This document shows, piece after piece, positions 9,585-22,247 of a stretch of 64,000 nt of DNA. The notes beneath the pieces were generated by a model. That model worked only from the letters and a program-made list of their open reading frames with translations, made no database searches and was not told the DNA's origin. Positions within the stretch are counted from its first letter, which is position 1. Every line of letters begins with the position of its first letter. The translations under genes and the position numbers were made by a program. This DNA is from Phoebastria nigripes (Eukaryota; Chordata; Aves; Procellariiformes; Diomedeidae): the NCBI GenBank assembly GCA_035582835.1, contig JAYKAV010002375.1, positions 744,001 to 808,000 on the forward strand. Reading direction: 5' to 3'.

Positions 9585-12020
9585 AGCACTTCTTCCACCA
9601 CTCCCTCACCATTATGTGCTATTGAGCTATTAGTACTAGTAGTAAAGACATTAAAAAAAAGCTGATCTTTGCTGACTGACAGTTCTTGCTGCTGTGTGGG
9701 CACATCACAGCCAGCAGTTTATTAGAGGACATCAAATCAGGCCCTTAATAGCTGCTGCATCTCTCCTTCTGCTGACTATCTCTCTCTCCATTCACTCAAC
9801 ACCTCTGAAAGATAAAAGACCCTGTACTCTTTGTCACGTGAGGGAGGTAATGAGATGTGCAAGACCTGAAGACATACAAGACAATTACAACTTGTCTGGA
9901 GCTCTTGGAGAGGTGTCCGAGACCCCGAGGCTAAGTCTCCCAGCCTATTTATACATGAGCTGGTTCAGAGTAGGTGAAGGTCTCCCCCAGACTGCAGGTC
10001 GATTTCCCACACACAGGCTGTGGGCAATGACAGTGGTTCAGTCTGTCCGCTTTCTAGCCAGGAGACCTCCAGATTTCTGATCAGCAGAGGAAGGGAGAAG
10101 AATGGTTCAGCCATGCCCTCACCTTGGAGAGATGCTTCCAGTCACCTTCTCCCACCTGATACCCTCCCCACCAGCTCATGCAGGATCCCCCTTTCAGATC
10201 CACAGTATCTTTCCCCTCACTGCCACATCCACATCAACCTCACCCATACTTCTCTTCTACTCTCAATCTCTGGTTAGCTGCTGTCCTTGTAATCCCCAGC
10301 TACTCTTCTCCTGAACCCTTTGCCAGTAAAAGTTCACCGGTGCAATTTCTATTCTTGAAAACGTACTTCAAGTTTTGCCTAGTTGAAGGCATCTGCACCT
10401 GACAGCATTTCTGACCCTCTCGAACAATACCGACAGAGGCAGCTTGTGGCTTTCTTTTTTCGTTTTTTACCTATCCTGCACAGGTTAATGTTGTCCAAGT
10501 GCAGTTTAGATTTGATAACACAACATAGCCCTTTGGACTATTCAAATCACATGGAAAACAGCCTTCTAGAAACCATCTTAAAAAGTCTTTCTGCACATAT
10601 GCAGGACAGTGTATTGGTATGTGAGCGTTTTGCATAGACGTATCCAGACAGCTTCACTCTTTTTGAATGTCACTATATTGGTACTGTCCCAAATGTGTAG
10701 AGTTAACTATGCAGCAAATAAGAAAATGATGAATGTCTTATATTTGGGGAACATTATAAAAACCCACGAGAATAAGAAACATTGACAAATACTTTGTTTC
10801 ATTTTTCAGAACAGCAGGATTATATCGGAGAAACCCCTAATTTAAATGACACCATTTTGGCTCATTAGCTTTACTCTACAAGCCATTAATATGCAAGCAG
10901 ATTTCAAGAGAATGAAGGATTTAAAACACTTAGAATTGGTCCTTAAATTGTCTTCCTGTCATACACTGAAAATATAAATGATGCTCCACTGTGATACAGG
11001 GTCACAGGCAGGATGATTTTGTTCTTGAAAAGAACAAGATACTTTTAGGACCTGTGTCTCATACAGAACCTAAGTCCTTTGGTCTGGGTTGATTATTTAT
11101 AGTGTATCACCTACACTCTGCCATGCGCAGGAGGCAGTTCAGACCAAATCACAGGAAAGTCTTAAATGCGTCTGCAACNTGACAGAAGATTTGCTATATT
11201 GGATATATTAATAAACCAAAACTGAGAGCAGCCAGATGACAAGACAAATAACAAGATATTTTTACTAGTGAACTCTTCAGGAGTTACAGGAGCACTGAAT
11301 CCACAATCTACTAACAATACAATTGTTCGCAGCATCTGTTATGCATGAGACAAACAACCAAAAAACTGTCAGGAAAATATTTGCAACTTGGGGGTGGGGG
11401 GGACACAAAATCCTCAAAATAGGTGAGGTTCTCTGAATGTCCAATCCATTCCAGCTCCTTCTGAATAGTGTTACACCTGTTGGGACAAATTCTCCCCTCA
11501 CGTCTGCTTCTACAACCTTATTATCCTCTCTTGGCCCATTATGTTTAAACAAACCAAAGAAAAAACGGGAAGTAAAATGAACATCTAAGCAAAATTATTT
11601 CTATGGATTTGCCACAGGTGTCATATTAAATTAGTTTCTGGAGGATGCTGCAGCTGCTACCTAGAAGATCAATCACTTGACTTTCATTAGATTTGACAGC
11701 TATAAATGCTTCTAGATGCAGAGTCTGGCAGGCTTAGATTAGTCTCCTTACAAGTGAAACATCACACATCAATGCAAGCTTAGGATAATTGCCCTAGTCA
11801 GCATTTAAAGGGGGCTAAGAGAAAAATGTTTCATATTTGGGTAAGTGGGTANACTTGGAAAAGAAAAAAAATAAAGAAAAAAAATGTTAAATCTTGGAAA
11901 GTAAAAATACAAATATCTGAGTTACTGCTTCTGGCATAGTAGAGCAAAAGGCTCCACAGTGAGATCAGACTCAGAAATCCAGATTCCTTGCTCTGGAAAG
12001 TTATTCTGCTTTTAATTTAT
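9585..12020. other. Non-coding stretch with short homopolymers
   Basis: No gene recognised. A G5-T-G7 run lies at 11390-11402 and an A-rich run at 11859-11884. Frames of up to 128 codons (9694-10080, plus) show no homology and lie in a locally stop-poor, C-rich part. Confidence 0.55.
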
Positions 12021-12049
12021 GTTTGTTTGTTTGTTTGTTTGTTTGTTTT
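12021..12049. repeat. (GTTT)7 microsatellite
   Basis: Seven consecutive GTTT units, a simple tetranucleotide repeat likely to vary in length between individuals. Confidence 0.95.
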
Positions 12050-15000
12050 CAGGGGGCTTTGTTTTCTTGCTTCTCTGAAATACAATAAAACCTTTTTGAA
12101 AAGCCAACTGATCAACTGCACTAGGCAGATTTCCAAAGCAGAGGAATCTTCCAAAGCCTATTGAAATCAAAAGAAAGGCCCTCATGTATTCATCTGGTCC
12201 AACGTAAATATAGATCTGCTCTTGCTTTATTTGGAAACCATCCCATATAATTAGCTGACTCAGGCAGTCCAGTCCCTCGGGTATTCAGCCCAAATGGGCT
12301 TATTTCTCTTCCCACAGAATAACATATATTATGTTGAAAACCATCAGAAAGAGTACAAAACAGCCCACTGAGCAACTCAGCAACTGAGTCAGCTTGAAAC
12401 ATCTGCATTACACCCTTTTCTGCAATTCTCTTCCTTGGAGAATTACTGTTGAAATGCATGAGAGTGATGAAGGATTGCATGGTTTGGCCTACCAAGCATT
12501 ACTGAGGGGAATCTTATTTCCAGTAGAAATCTTTCAAAGCTTCTAACCATTCTTTCAGGAAAGTATCTAGCAACTGAGCTCTGGATAATAATTAGGGCTG
12601 CAGGGAAAACAAACTATTTATTCAGTGAAAAAAAAAAAGATAATCCTTACCCTGGTGTTTTTTCAATATCCTTTCCAAAAAATGAACCATTACAATTTTT
12701 TCTCTGCAAAAAAACGCAAACTCCAATCAGTCACTTGCCAACAGCTGGGAGAGGCATTATAGTCAGATGAACACTGAAAAAAGCAAACTCCCTTCTTCAG
12801 CTCCATACAAAATGGTCCAGATCTTTATTTTAAGTAGATCAGCGACTCTCTTACATTCTGAGGACACTTATACTGGAAAGTACATGTTTCTGTAGACTGC
12901 TTGGGTTTTGATGAGGTGGTATCTTCTAGCAGAAAAAATGTCTTCAATTATTTAGCCAGCTTCATTAACATCTCCAGCAGTTCTGTCTGATCACTTTACT
13001 TAACAACATCCCCAGCTGTGACAGGTATGTACTCGCACTACTTAGCACAAATGGTACTCACGGTGATTTGTAAACACTGAACTCAGTGAGAAATGAGGGT
13101 ATTTGGAATTTGATCCATTATCTAATCAATCTCTGCACAACCTTGTGGGAAGGTACGTGAGTTTTTTTCTCTGTTGGTTATGTTGTTGTTCATTTTGTCC
13201 TTTTAGAGCTCAACTCTGGTCCCAGAGAAGTCCGTGGGTGTCTGTAATTCTCTTCGTGGGTGTGGGATCCCACTGGTACTATTTCACACAGCTCAGAGGG
13301 CATGGGATGCTGTCACGGAGTAGTTGAGCTTGCTTAAATTAGATGAACTGAGGTGTAGTGAGGTAACAGCAGAAAAAGTCACAGATGGGATTTACACAGT
13401 GGATTTCATGAAGAAACGTTAAAAATGCGTGGAGTCTTAAAGGGATTAGTGCCCAGGTGTCTTCACTAAGAAGTGAAGCCTCATAACAACAGCCCTAGAG
13501 AAGAGACTGCATGTATTTAGGCACTGACTGAAGGGTGAAACTCCCCTTGTTATTAACCTGCGCTGTGTCTGAGCCACTGATTGAGATGTGCAAATCCATA
13601 ACTAATCCCTTAAGCTATTCAGTCCTTCCGGGTGTATTTTTGTTTTGTTTTCTAGTCAGATTTGTTGCTTAAGAATTTAGCATCTATACTTTGGCCTTTC
13701 TGATGTCTCTAGATTAAATCTCTCCCAACCTTCAGAAGCCTGTTTAACAAAGTTTGGCAGAAGAATTTCCACGGAGAAAAGAGAGAGATACGCAATCTTT
13801 AAACAGGTGGGTATTTTAGTAGGGATTGTATTCCAACAAAATGCAAAAAAATAACTACAAGAAATTCAGGTGCAACAGTCTTCATTCCCCAAGTAGTTAC
13901 CTCTTCAAGATGCCAGGAGGTACATTAATGAAGGTTTTATACACTTTATAAAAGTATTCAGTCCAGACCATAAATAAAATTTAGCCTGAGGATGGGGAAA
14001 GGACAGACTCCAGTGCACTTTCAGCAGCTTACCTCCATCTATTTCTGTCTTCAACCTCTGCCCGTCATAATGTTCCCACTCCCTTCTCTAGTATACCCAA
14101 AGCAAAGCCAATGTGACAAATACAGAACAACCACTGAAGCAATCAGAATGCATCGATAGCCATGTTTTAAAACAACTATTTGACAAACAGACACTTTGCC
14201 AAGGCCGACCTTCACATAAGAGGATAAAGTTAATGTATGTTGGCCAATTTTTGTGGCTCTTACTGTGAGCATCCCATGTCTTAGTCTGTTATTTCCTTTT
14301 GACTTCATTATTTGTTTGACTAACCAAGGACTTTGGAACTGCCCCATTACTCCTTAAAACACAGCACAATTATTAAATCCCAACTCAAAACCTGTTTCTT
14401 GGTCTTAGCTTGCTGTCCCCATCTGCCATCGTTGTAGCTTTTGTGTTCAGGCAAAAAAGAAGAAAAGCCTACTGAAAGAGCAACAGGAAGAAAATTGACC
14501 CAAGCTCCAGTTCCTCAAAATGTGTCAGTGCTGAGTTCCAGCAAGGGGAGGCCACCAGATTTTCCTAACCCCATTGAATAAGGTCTTTAAAGGTATGATG
14601 TGTAGCTGCCTACCTATTTTTTCTTAGGACTGAGCCATAATGAAAACTAGGGATGGGGGGAGGATATTTTGACTGACAGAACTGAAGAGAGCATCATGAT
14701 GATAATGGAGGCATTAGGGAAAGGTATAGAAAATAAAGAAAAAAGATATTAGAATAACAACTGGGTAAAAGTGTTACTGGCAGAGGATGTGTACAGAGAG
14801 AAAAAAGAACATGAAAACAGACATGAAACAAACACCTGGGAAAGGAGAACAGCCTGGGGGAAACTATACCTATGAGGAAGAACTATAGCCTAATCAGATA
14901 GATAGATTACATTAAAAAGCAGCAAATCTAGATTTGCCATCAATCTCTGCCTCTTGAGTAGGTGTTTTGTCTACTTACATGGCACTTTTTGAAGTTAGTA

Positions 15001-15411
15001 TCTTTATTATGCGTGAAGTGGGTAACACTGTAGGATTCCAATTGCAATTGGAGCTGCTATGTGCAGCTGTCATATATAAATGGCAGAGGGTATTAAACTG
15101 GCCGAGGGTTTGGGAGATGTATAAGGAAAAGGGAGAGCAGACAGAGGTGGGCAAGAGAATGCTTGCAGCAGGCAACACGCTCAGAGGGCTTGCAAAATGC
15201 CATGAAAATAAAAATTCTGAGATCTGTTCAGCTCTAGCCATAGGGGAGTACAATGTCAATGATGTGAGGGAAGACAAATGTGTGATTCCCATTAACATTA
15301 CCAAAATACATGCAGCTAAGTGCCCCACTGAGAGCTCCAACAGCTGGGTCTAACAATGTGGATAATTTACTCTGTCTGTTTTCATGTACTTCTGTTTGGT
15401 TGACCTGCTAG
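12050..15411. other. Non-coding stretch, no gene recognised
   Basis: Ordinary AT-rich sequence with an A11 run at 12628-12638. A 128-codon plus-strand frame (14967-15353) begins with TTG rather than ATG and overlaps a 121-codon frame on the other strand, so it is treated as chance. The end of the stretch (about 15370-15411) is pyrimidine-rich and leads into an acceptor-like site. Confidence 0.55.
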
Positions 15412-15508
15412 AAATTTCTAATTGAAACATCATCTGTGTAAGTAGATGGAGCACTTGTGGGCAAAAATGTCAGATGTGTTATTATTCATGCCAAATCACT
15501 GCTGGAGG
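15412..15508 (+). ncRNA. Candidate non-coding exon (splice-flanked)
   Basis: A pyrimidine-rich tract ending in CTGCTAG precedes this 97-bp segment, and it ends at a strong donor, GGAG|GTAAGTC. All three forward frames contain stops within a few codons, so if spliced it would be a non-coding or untranslated exon. Neither site proves splicing; matches this good occur by chance every few kilobases. Confidence 0.12.
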
Positions 15509-17209
15509 TAAGTCATTGTAAGCAAAGGAATTACAGCAGGGAGGAATTAGCCCTGCAGTAGTTAAAATGTCTATTTATACAGCTGNTTCAGGTAGCTGCG
15601 CATTAGGTAAAATTTCATAAGTGACAGTGGTGGTGACATTATAGTGAGGAATGAAAGGAACAATACAGGCAATTTAACTGTATCTGTGGCCACAGTCATA
15701 TTAGTCTCATTAACTAAAGTACAGTGGGATTTTCCTCCATTTTAAAAAAGAGTAAAGTCAAAATTATAGAGGGGATCATTTCCTGTCGTAGTTGTCAAAC
15801 CAACTANGGTAAATAAAACAACATCAATACATGCTTTATGAAGATATAAGCATTTATTTTTCTGGCAAAAATTTAGCTAGGTCAGGGTTTTTCACTTTTG
15901 GGGAAAATTATATCACAGTAGTAGTTTTGAGAAAGTTTTGAGAAGGATATTGATTCTGTAATCCATTATTGTGAAAACGACCATTTTCAAATGAAGATAA
16001 AATAAAGTCCTTCTTCTCCTCACCTTTATCTGTTCACTGCCCAAGCAAAAAATACGGGGAACATTTGAGTCATTTGCACCACAGTCAAACAACCCTCCAG
16101 TGAGGCCCCCATGTGCAGCTGTAAAACTGGTAGGTTTAGTAGTCATCTCAAAGATAAATTGTTATGAAAAGATTAATACCTATTTTTCCCTTTTGAGCTA
16201 CTGTACATACCTGCCCTCTGAACTGGGACAGATTTTTTTTCGAGGCACATCACAAGAGAAGTACCTGCAATGACAGTGTGTGTTGCTCAGCCTTGTGAAG
16301 GGAATCAGAGATGCACTCCTCCTACAGTAATCCGATTTCGCAGTGTCAGAGCAGCCTGGTGGTACCCTGATGGCTGGAAAAGAGTCTCTTCCCTCCCCAG
16401 TTCTCACTCTGGGGAGGCTTTTGAGTGGATAGTGCCTGCTGGTGCCCTCAGAGCAGCTAAATGGGCATCACAACTCCATCCCATCTGTGATACAACTTGC
16501 ACAGCTCTGAACTGACGGAAACCAGCCAACCTGGGCTGACAGTGAGTTTGGGGCTGGCGGCCCTTGGGCCCCAGTTTTTNGGGATGCCATGGGTCTGTAA
16601 TACCAGCTATGAGTTGCTGACCAAGGCTATGGCGGATTTGCTCAAATGACTAAGTGTTTGGTAGTGATCAGGTCATTTGCAAAAGCAGATGAAATTACCA
16701 TTGAGGCTTGCTAGAAGAAAATGAAAATTTATACTCAGGTGAGGGGCTTAATATAGATCAGAAAAATATCTTCAGCTTATAATTTTCATACAGCCTTTGG
16801 AAGCATGGAAGATGTCACCGTCCAGCAACATTTTTTCTGCAGAAGCACTGCATGGAGATAATATTTAATGATTCTCATCTTGTTGACCATGGACCCAGAG
16901 GAGAAATACTTATTTGCCTATTCACACTGATTACAAAGTGAACTAAATGGAATAAAAAAATATTGATTCCTCAGCAGGAAATATTGGTTGCTTGTCCACA
17001 TTTCACTGCTACACCTTCAACTGCTCGTTGCAATCTTTATTTTACCTTGCACAGAAAGAAATACATAGCCTATGTGAGAGAACACTAAAGATGCCAGTCT
17101 TGAGAAGCAAATATCCCAGTTACAGAGTCAGCAGCAAGGACACCACAGTCTCCAAAGCAAATTACTATTTTAGTGATCAGGATAGTTGCTCAGATGGGAA
17201 AGAAAATGA
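15509..17209. other. Non-coding stretch, no gene recognised
   Basis: It holds a perfect 11-bp tandem duplication, AGTTTTGAGAA twice, at 15923-15944. Otherwise it is ordinary sequence with short frames lacking homology. Confidence 0.55.
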
Positions 17210-17225
17210 GGGGGGGGAAAAAAGG
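17210..17225. repeat. G8A6 purine run
   Basis: Eight G followed by six A and GG, inside a longer purine-rich segment beginning near 17198. Confidence 0.85.
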
Positions 17226-20200
17226 TGTGATGTGGAAAATGGGAAGTGGGATAACATGTGCAAAAATATGTAAGCAAAAGGAGGCCATCCAAAATGACTG
17301 ACGTGAAAGGAGAAAAGTGTAGAAACTCGAAGCCTGACCCAGCAGTTCTGCAAGCTCACTTCTCAGAAGTGAGCGAGTGGACGGACACCAGAGAAGCGCT
17401 GCAACATGAAAGCCGGCTAGCAGCTGCAGAAAAGCAGGTGACAGGTTGGTAAGAGTTTTCTAGCTTTATCAACCACTTCGGAAGAGTGGCTGTACATTAT
17501 GTATTGTTGTAAAGCAATTTTGATAACGTGCTAGTGGTACTGCCNCAGGTATTAATAACAAACGCTTACCAAAGGATTATATAAATTATTCTAAGTGACC
17601 ATTACCATGTAGGCTGAACTATCAATGACCCTAAAATAAGAATGNGTAGAGTGAACTCTCACAAGAGGATAGGAGAGGTCTTGAGAGTTCAGGCACAGGA
17701 TGAAGTCAGGAGCCCCAGGGCTATAAATAGACATTCTGAGTGGCTGATTACTCATCACTGAAGGAATACAACTATGAGAGGGACCAGTTTTAGGGCCTAA
17801 CAAAATAAATAACCCTTTTTACAAGGAGGTATGCATGGCTAGATTGTGTTAATGAAGCCATTAGTTATGCTGTGAGGATTTTACATCTCAAAGGCTGTGG
17901 AAGGAGAACAGGAACCTCGTGGTGAATAATGGTATACACATCCTATAACTAAACCATAAAAAATGTATTATGTATGCCCATAACTGATTATTTTGAACAG
18001 AGACATCTTTTAAAGTGTNTAAAGACTGCAGCTGAAACCACTAGTTGTGCAAGTACCAATGCTTCAGAATTAGGTATGCAGAAATGATCACTCTGTCACC
18101 TTGCAGCACTGTATATATAAGTATTATCTTACTACTGCTGAAGGGAATTATACCTCTAATACTTGTGTTTGGNCTAGTAAGCAAAGGTTTGGCTCTAACG
18201 TGGATGCAGCAATATGAACTAGTAACAAAGTGAATGAAGAGGAGGTCTTACAGGTAGTGGTGATGAGCCAGTTCATTGGGGAGATGCATTTTTCTGATAA
18301 GGAAGCAATCTGGAGATGCAACACTCCCTGAACTTCTGCCACCCAGCTGGCTGGGCTGGGGGAGTTAGGAATCTGATATCAGTGGCCTGATACGGCCTTG
18401 AAATGAAGCCAGTCACTNGCTGTGTCTGTAACAGAGCTCTGCCTGTGGGCTTACCTGTTTGGATAAGCTAATGTTGACTCAGCTGGGCTGTGAATTTACT
18501 TATAAGCTCAGTTTATCCTGAGCTAGCTTCCAGGGTGGACTCTGAAGCTGTACTCAAATACTTAGAGGTGTTTAGAGTGAAACATAGGGACTTAGTAGGT
18601 AGAAAATTGGAAAAAACCATGTAAAAAAAGTTGGGAGAAGTTATTCCAAAGTCAGTATACTTGTGGTGGGTCATATTTCTTAGACTTCTGTTGTGTCNAT
18701 ATAATCACATCAGCCCCAGTTACTGCAAAATAATGTAAAGTCTACCCAAGCAATTTTTCTTCAGGACCCCCAGGGGTATAAACACTACATTCTTCCCAAA
18801 GCAGAGCAGAACTCAATATTTTAATTTGAGGCAACATTAAAATTTTCAAAGTAAATTGCAGAGGGAAAAAGCACAGTTAAGCTCCATAGGACAACCCCCA
18901 CTGCCCGTTTTGAACAAAGGAATTGAAATTCTTTGTTTACAGTTACCATTTTTTGATTCACATGTTTGAGCAGTAGTGCTAACACACCCTGGTTTCTGCT
19001 CCATCTGCTATTTGAAAGAGGGAAAGGGGTTCTGGCAAACTGAAGCAAGCTACAGACTGCCTCATTTTTTGGGGCATTGGTATTAAATTTCTCCCTGTAA
19101 AAATCNTTTTGCTACTGTTTGGTTAAACATAATTCTGATTCTAACAGACATTTCATTATTTTCGTCAAAAGCTTCTTACTATCCTTGATATAGCTAACAT
19201 GCTTAGCAGGTCTGCTCTGGCCTGAGGAGAGTGCGTCCAATTCCCCAAAGCTTTTATTACTGAACAGTGGCGTCCTTCCATCCAGGGCAGGCCTATCTCT
19301 CCCCTCCAGAAAGAGGACAAATCCCCTTTTCATTGACAGCAGTTCATGGCGTGCGCACCGCTCACCCCCAGGAACCGTCTCGGTACAGAGCGTTGTGCTG
19401 GCTCCATGTCTGCAAGGCCAGACAGCTTCTCACGTGCCTCCACGCTGCACTTTTAAATCACAGCACAGCTTCCCCCACCATATATAGAGGCTTTCAGATT
19501 TATCACCTGGCTCACACTGTGGCAGCACAGGGACCAAGGGATGACCAACCGTGCACCAGAGTAACTGTGATAGACAGCTGTCTAACAGATGAGTGACATA
19601 CCATGAATTTTAGCACATATTTTCATCAGATGAAAATGTATCTAGTATCTTGTATTATTTCTATCTGAATGCCTAACTACAGCCCTGTACTTGTGCAAAG
19701 CTTCCTTCTCAACTAACTTGCGTTGGACTAATGCCATTGATTGACACCATTAAAAAATGAGCCAAATAAGGATTAGGCCAGTTGAATTATTCTGTCTGGC
19801 ATCCAAGGGCATGAACATGCATATAATATGCTGCTGATTGCCCAACACTCTGCACAGCACCATTGTTTCCCAAGCTACCTGTCTCTGAGAAGTGCCTCTT
19901 TCTGAAAGGAAAGCAGGAGCTCAGCTAATGAGATCAGATGTGAATGACAATCAATTTTCTCCCACTTGAGCCCACTGGCAGAAACTGTGGAGGCTGGGCT
20001 TTTGCAAATACATTGTCTTGCCATGGCTACTCCCTACACTAAAGCTTATTGATTTTTCTGAGATATCTATTTTACCTCTTAGAAATACTCCCTGGCTGCA
20101 CACACAGCAGATTTCTGCATCGACAGTGAACCTCATTTTNTGTGCTGTGAGGCATCCAGCAAGTGTCAGAGAAGTTGAGGAAATGTCTGTTTCATGTCTG

Positions 20201-20901
20201 TCTGTCTCCTGCAAAGAAAGAAGTGCTGCTTGGAGAGACAAAGATTTTAGGAGGAAATCCACTAAGCATTTAAGGAATTCATTTAACTTCTCTTCTGTGT
20301 GATCCCTAAGCAAAATAGTAGCAAATTTCATANAGACAGTGTTTTGGCATTTTTGCAGGCAGTGAATTGTGTATTGGACTAATGTTCAGGCCTCTTGAGT
20401 TCAGTTCTTGACTCGGCGATTGCTGGGTGACCGTGGCCTTCCCTCTGTTTGCACAGCAGAGGTGAAGCAGGGATATCGGTAGAGACCTGCTTTGCAATCT
20501 AGAGTCAAGAGCCATTACAGAAGGATGAGGCATTATTCTCTTCAAAGCAGTGGTTAATAGCAACATCTTATGTCTTTTCACAGACAGATAAAGTTGAATT
20601 TGGGAGGTTAATTTAGGAGGTGGAAGCTTGTTTTGATAGCATCAGGGCGAGAGCTTTGCAGTCCTAGCTCCCTTCCCTTTTTCCAACTCCTTCTTATAAA
20701 GCACTATGTGTGATTTAACTAGATGTAGTATTGATCTGGTAAGACACAGAATAAAACCCTAACAAAATAATCAAGTGGAGAGAAGAGAAAGGAAAAAAAG
20801 GAGCCTGAAACTTCTTGTAAGTGCTTGTTATATTTGTAATGCCTTACAGAGTTCAGTCTTCAGTAACGCAAAGGATGGTCCTGTCCTTCGTTCTCTTGCA
20901 G
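17226..20901. other. Non-coding stretch, no gene recognised
   Basis: Contains scattered single N bases and short frames only. A plus-strand frame at 17258-17452 ends near donor-like GTGACAGG and GTAAGAG sites but has no recognisable product. The last 20 bases are an excellent pyrimidine-rich acceptor (see the next entry). Confidence 0.55.
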
Positions 20902-20985
20902 GTTTTTTCCATGTCCAGGAAAGGATGCATTCATTTGACATAAATCAGTTACCTAAACGTCATTTTTAGCTCAAGCCAGGCCAAG
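20902..20985 (+). ncRNA. Candidate 84-bp non-coding exon (splice-flanked)
   Basis: It is preceded by a strong acceptor (TTCGTTCTCTTGCAG) and followed by a strong donor (CCAAG|GTAAGAAG). All three forward frames contain a stop inside the 84 bp, although one is open for 21 codons. If it is spliced into RNA it is most likely a non-coding or untranslated exon. This is the best matched acceptor/donor pair found on the plus strand. Confidence 0.17.
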
Positions 20986-21949
20986 GTAAGAAGAAACCAA
21001 CATATATATGAAAAGCAGACAACACGGTTTGCAAACGCTTCTGAAAACACAGGAACAAACAGCCAGGCGCACTGGGGTTCATCTTACCCAACTTTAGTGT
21101 CCACCCTAGGGGACCTATGAGCTTGCTCGCTAAGCTCCCTCTGTGATAACAGGGAGCTAGTCTACAAGGTGTGTACAGAGGAGGTCCGACGTAGTCGCTC
21201 TCAGCTGACTTTGTCCATGGAAAGACACAGACATTTCAGGATGCAGCTCACTTAATTTAGAAGTGAACAACAGACTGAGATAAANTGTGCCCTAGAAATG
21301 CTAATTTCTCTTTGCTGACCAGAACGGGAAGTTGGGGAACAGTCTCTGCCACAGAAAACTATGTTGGGTCAGATAATTACCACGAGACCTTCCCATTGGG
21401 CTAGGAAACATTTGAACAACACAGCGAAGCCTCTTTATACTTTACCCTTTGTAGTTCATTCACTATGAGAAGAACATACAGCCATACCTCANACAGGCAG
21501 TTACTTATAAATGGGACACTACCGCAGGAAGGCACAGAAGTAACCACTCACTAAGGGCAAAAAGAAGTCCTCAGCCATGTCTTTGACAAATATTGTGACA
21601 GGAACTTCTTGTGTCATGCAGTCTGAATGATGCCTCATACCACAAGAGTGCTCCTAGTTATAAATCCTGCAAACAACAGATTGCTCTGTAAACAGACACT
21701 GGTGCAAGGTCCTGGCCCAAAGAGGTATTTCACGATGGCAGGTCGCTAACTCATTAAGCATATGCAGTTCCAGCTGACTGCTAATGAGCATTTATAACTA
21801 ACAAATGCTTTCTATTTTTTTTTTAAGTGGCCAATTTGGCAGAGAAAGTGCACAAACAGTGCTCACCCCATCAACTTTGATAAAACTGTTTGATAAATAT
21901 AATCTACCTCCTCCTGTCTTTGAAGTTGTTGAAAAGACTCTGACTTTGT
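20986..21949. other. Non-coding stretch; would be 3' UTR or flank of the minus-strand exon to the right
   Basis: No gene recognised. Reading on the minus strand from the stop at 21952-21950, no AATAAA or ATTAAA was found within this stretch, which weakens a terminal-exon reading of the next entry. Confidence 0.5.
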
Positions 21950-22247
21950 CTACAGCAACTGCTGTCCTTGGTTATTACTGAACAATATCTGCCGACATTG
22001 CAGGAGTTCCTCCCGTGTACCAGGAAGCAATAACTGGTGTACATTAAGCACAGATTTTAACTGCGTGTTATTGAAGCGGTACGGTGAGGACTCAGATGAA
22101 ACAGGAATGATTAGCTGAGATGGTTGTGGTGGTGGAGGAAGAGGGGATGTAGCGCACAAATCTGTTGGAAATCTGACTTCATTTGTTCTGTTGCTCTTTT
22201 GCACATTTGTTTTAATCTGCAGACCATCAAGTGAGGAAGTGGTGTCG
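21950..22247 (-). CDS. Candidate terminal coding exon, product unrecognised
   Basis: On the minus strand a pyrimidine-rich acceptor (TTATTTCTCTTTGACCCTAG) is followed at 22247 by a frame of about 98 codons ending in TAG at 21952-21950. The frame can also be opened by an in-frame ATG at 22273, but that lies in the presumed intron, with an upstream in-frame stop. The peptide has a proline-rich piece, SPLPPPPQPSQ, then a serine-rich part and a leucine- and glutamine-rich end (ELLQCRQILF). Its composition looks more protein-like than most frames here. I do not recognise the family. Against it, frames of this length are expected about a dozen times by chance, no partner exon was identified, and no poly(A) signal follows. 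If real, the earlier exons lie to the right. Confidence 0.2.

Noticed and set aside
14967..15353. 128-codon plus-strand frame
   Set aside because: Opens with TTG, overlaps a 121-codon frame on the other strand, and has no recognisable domain.
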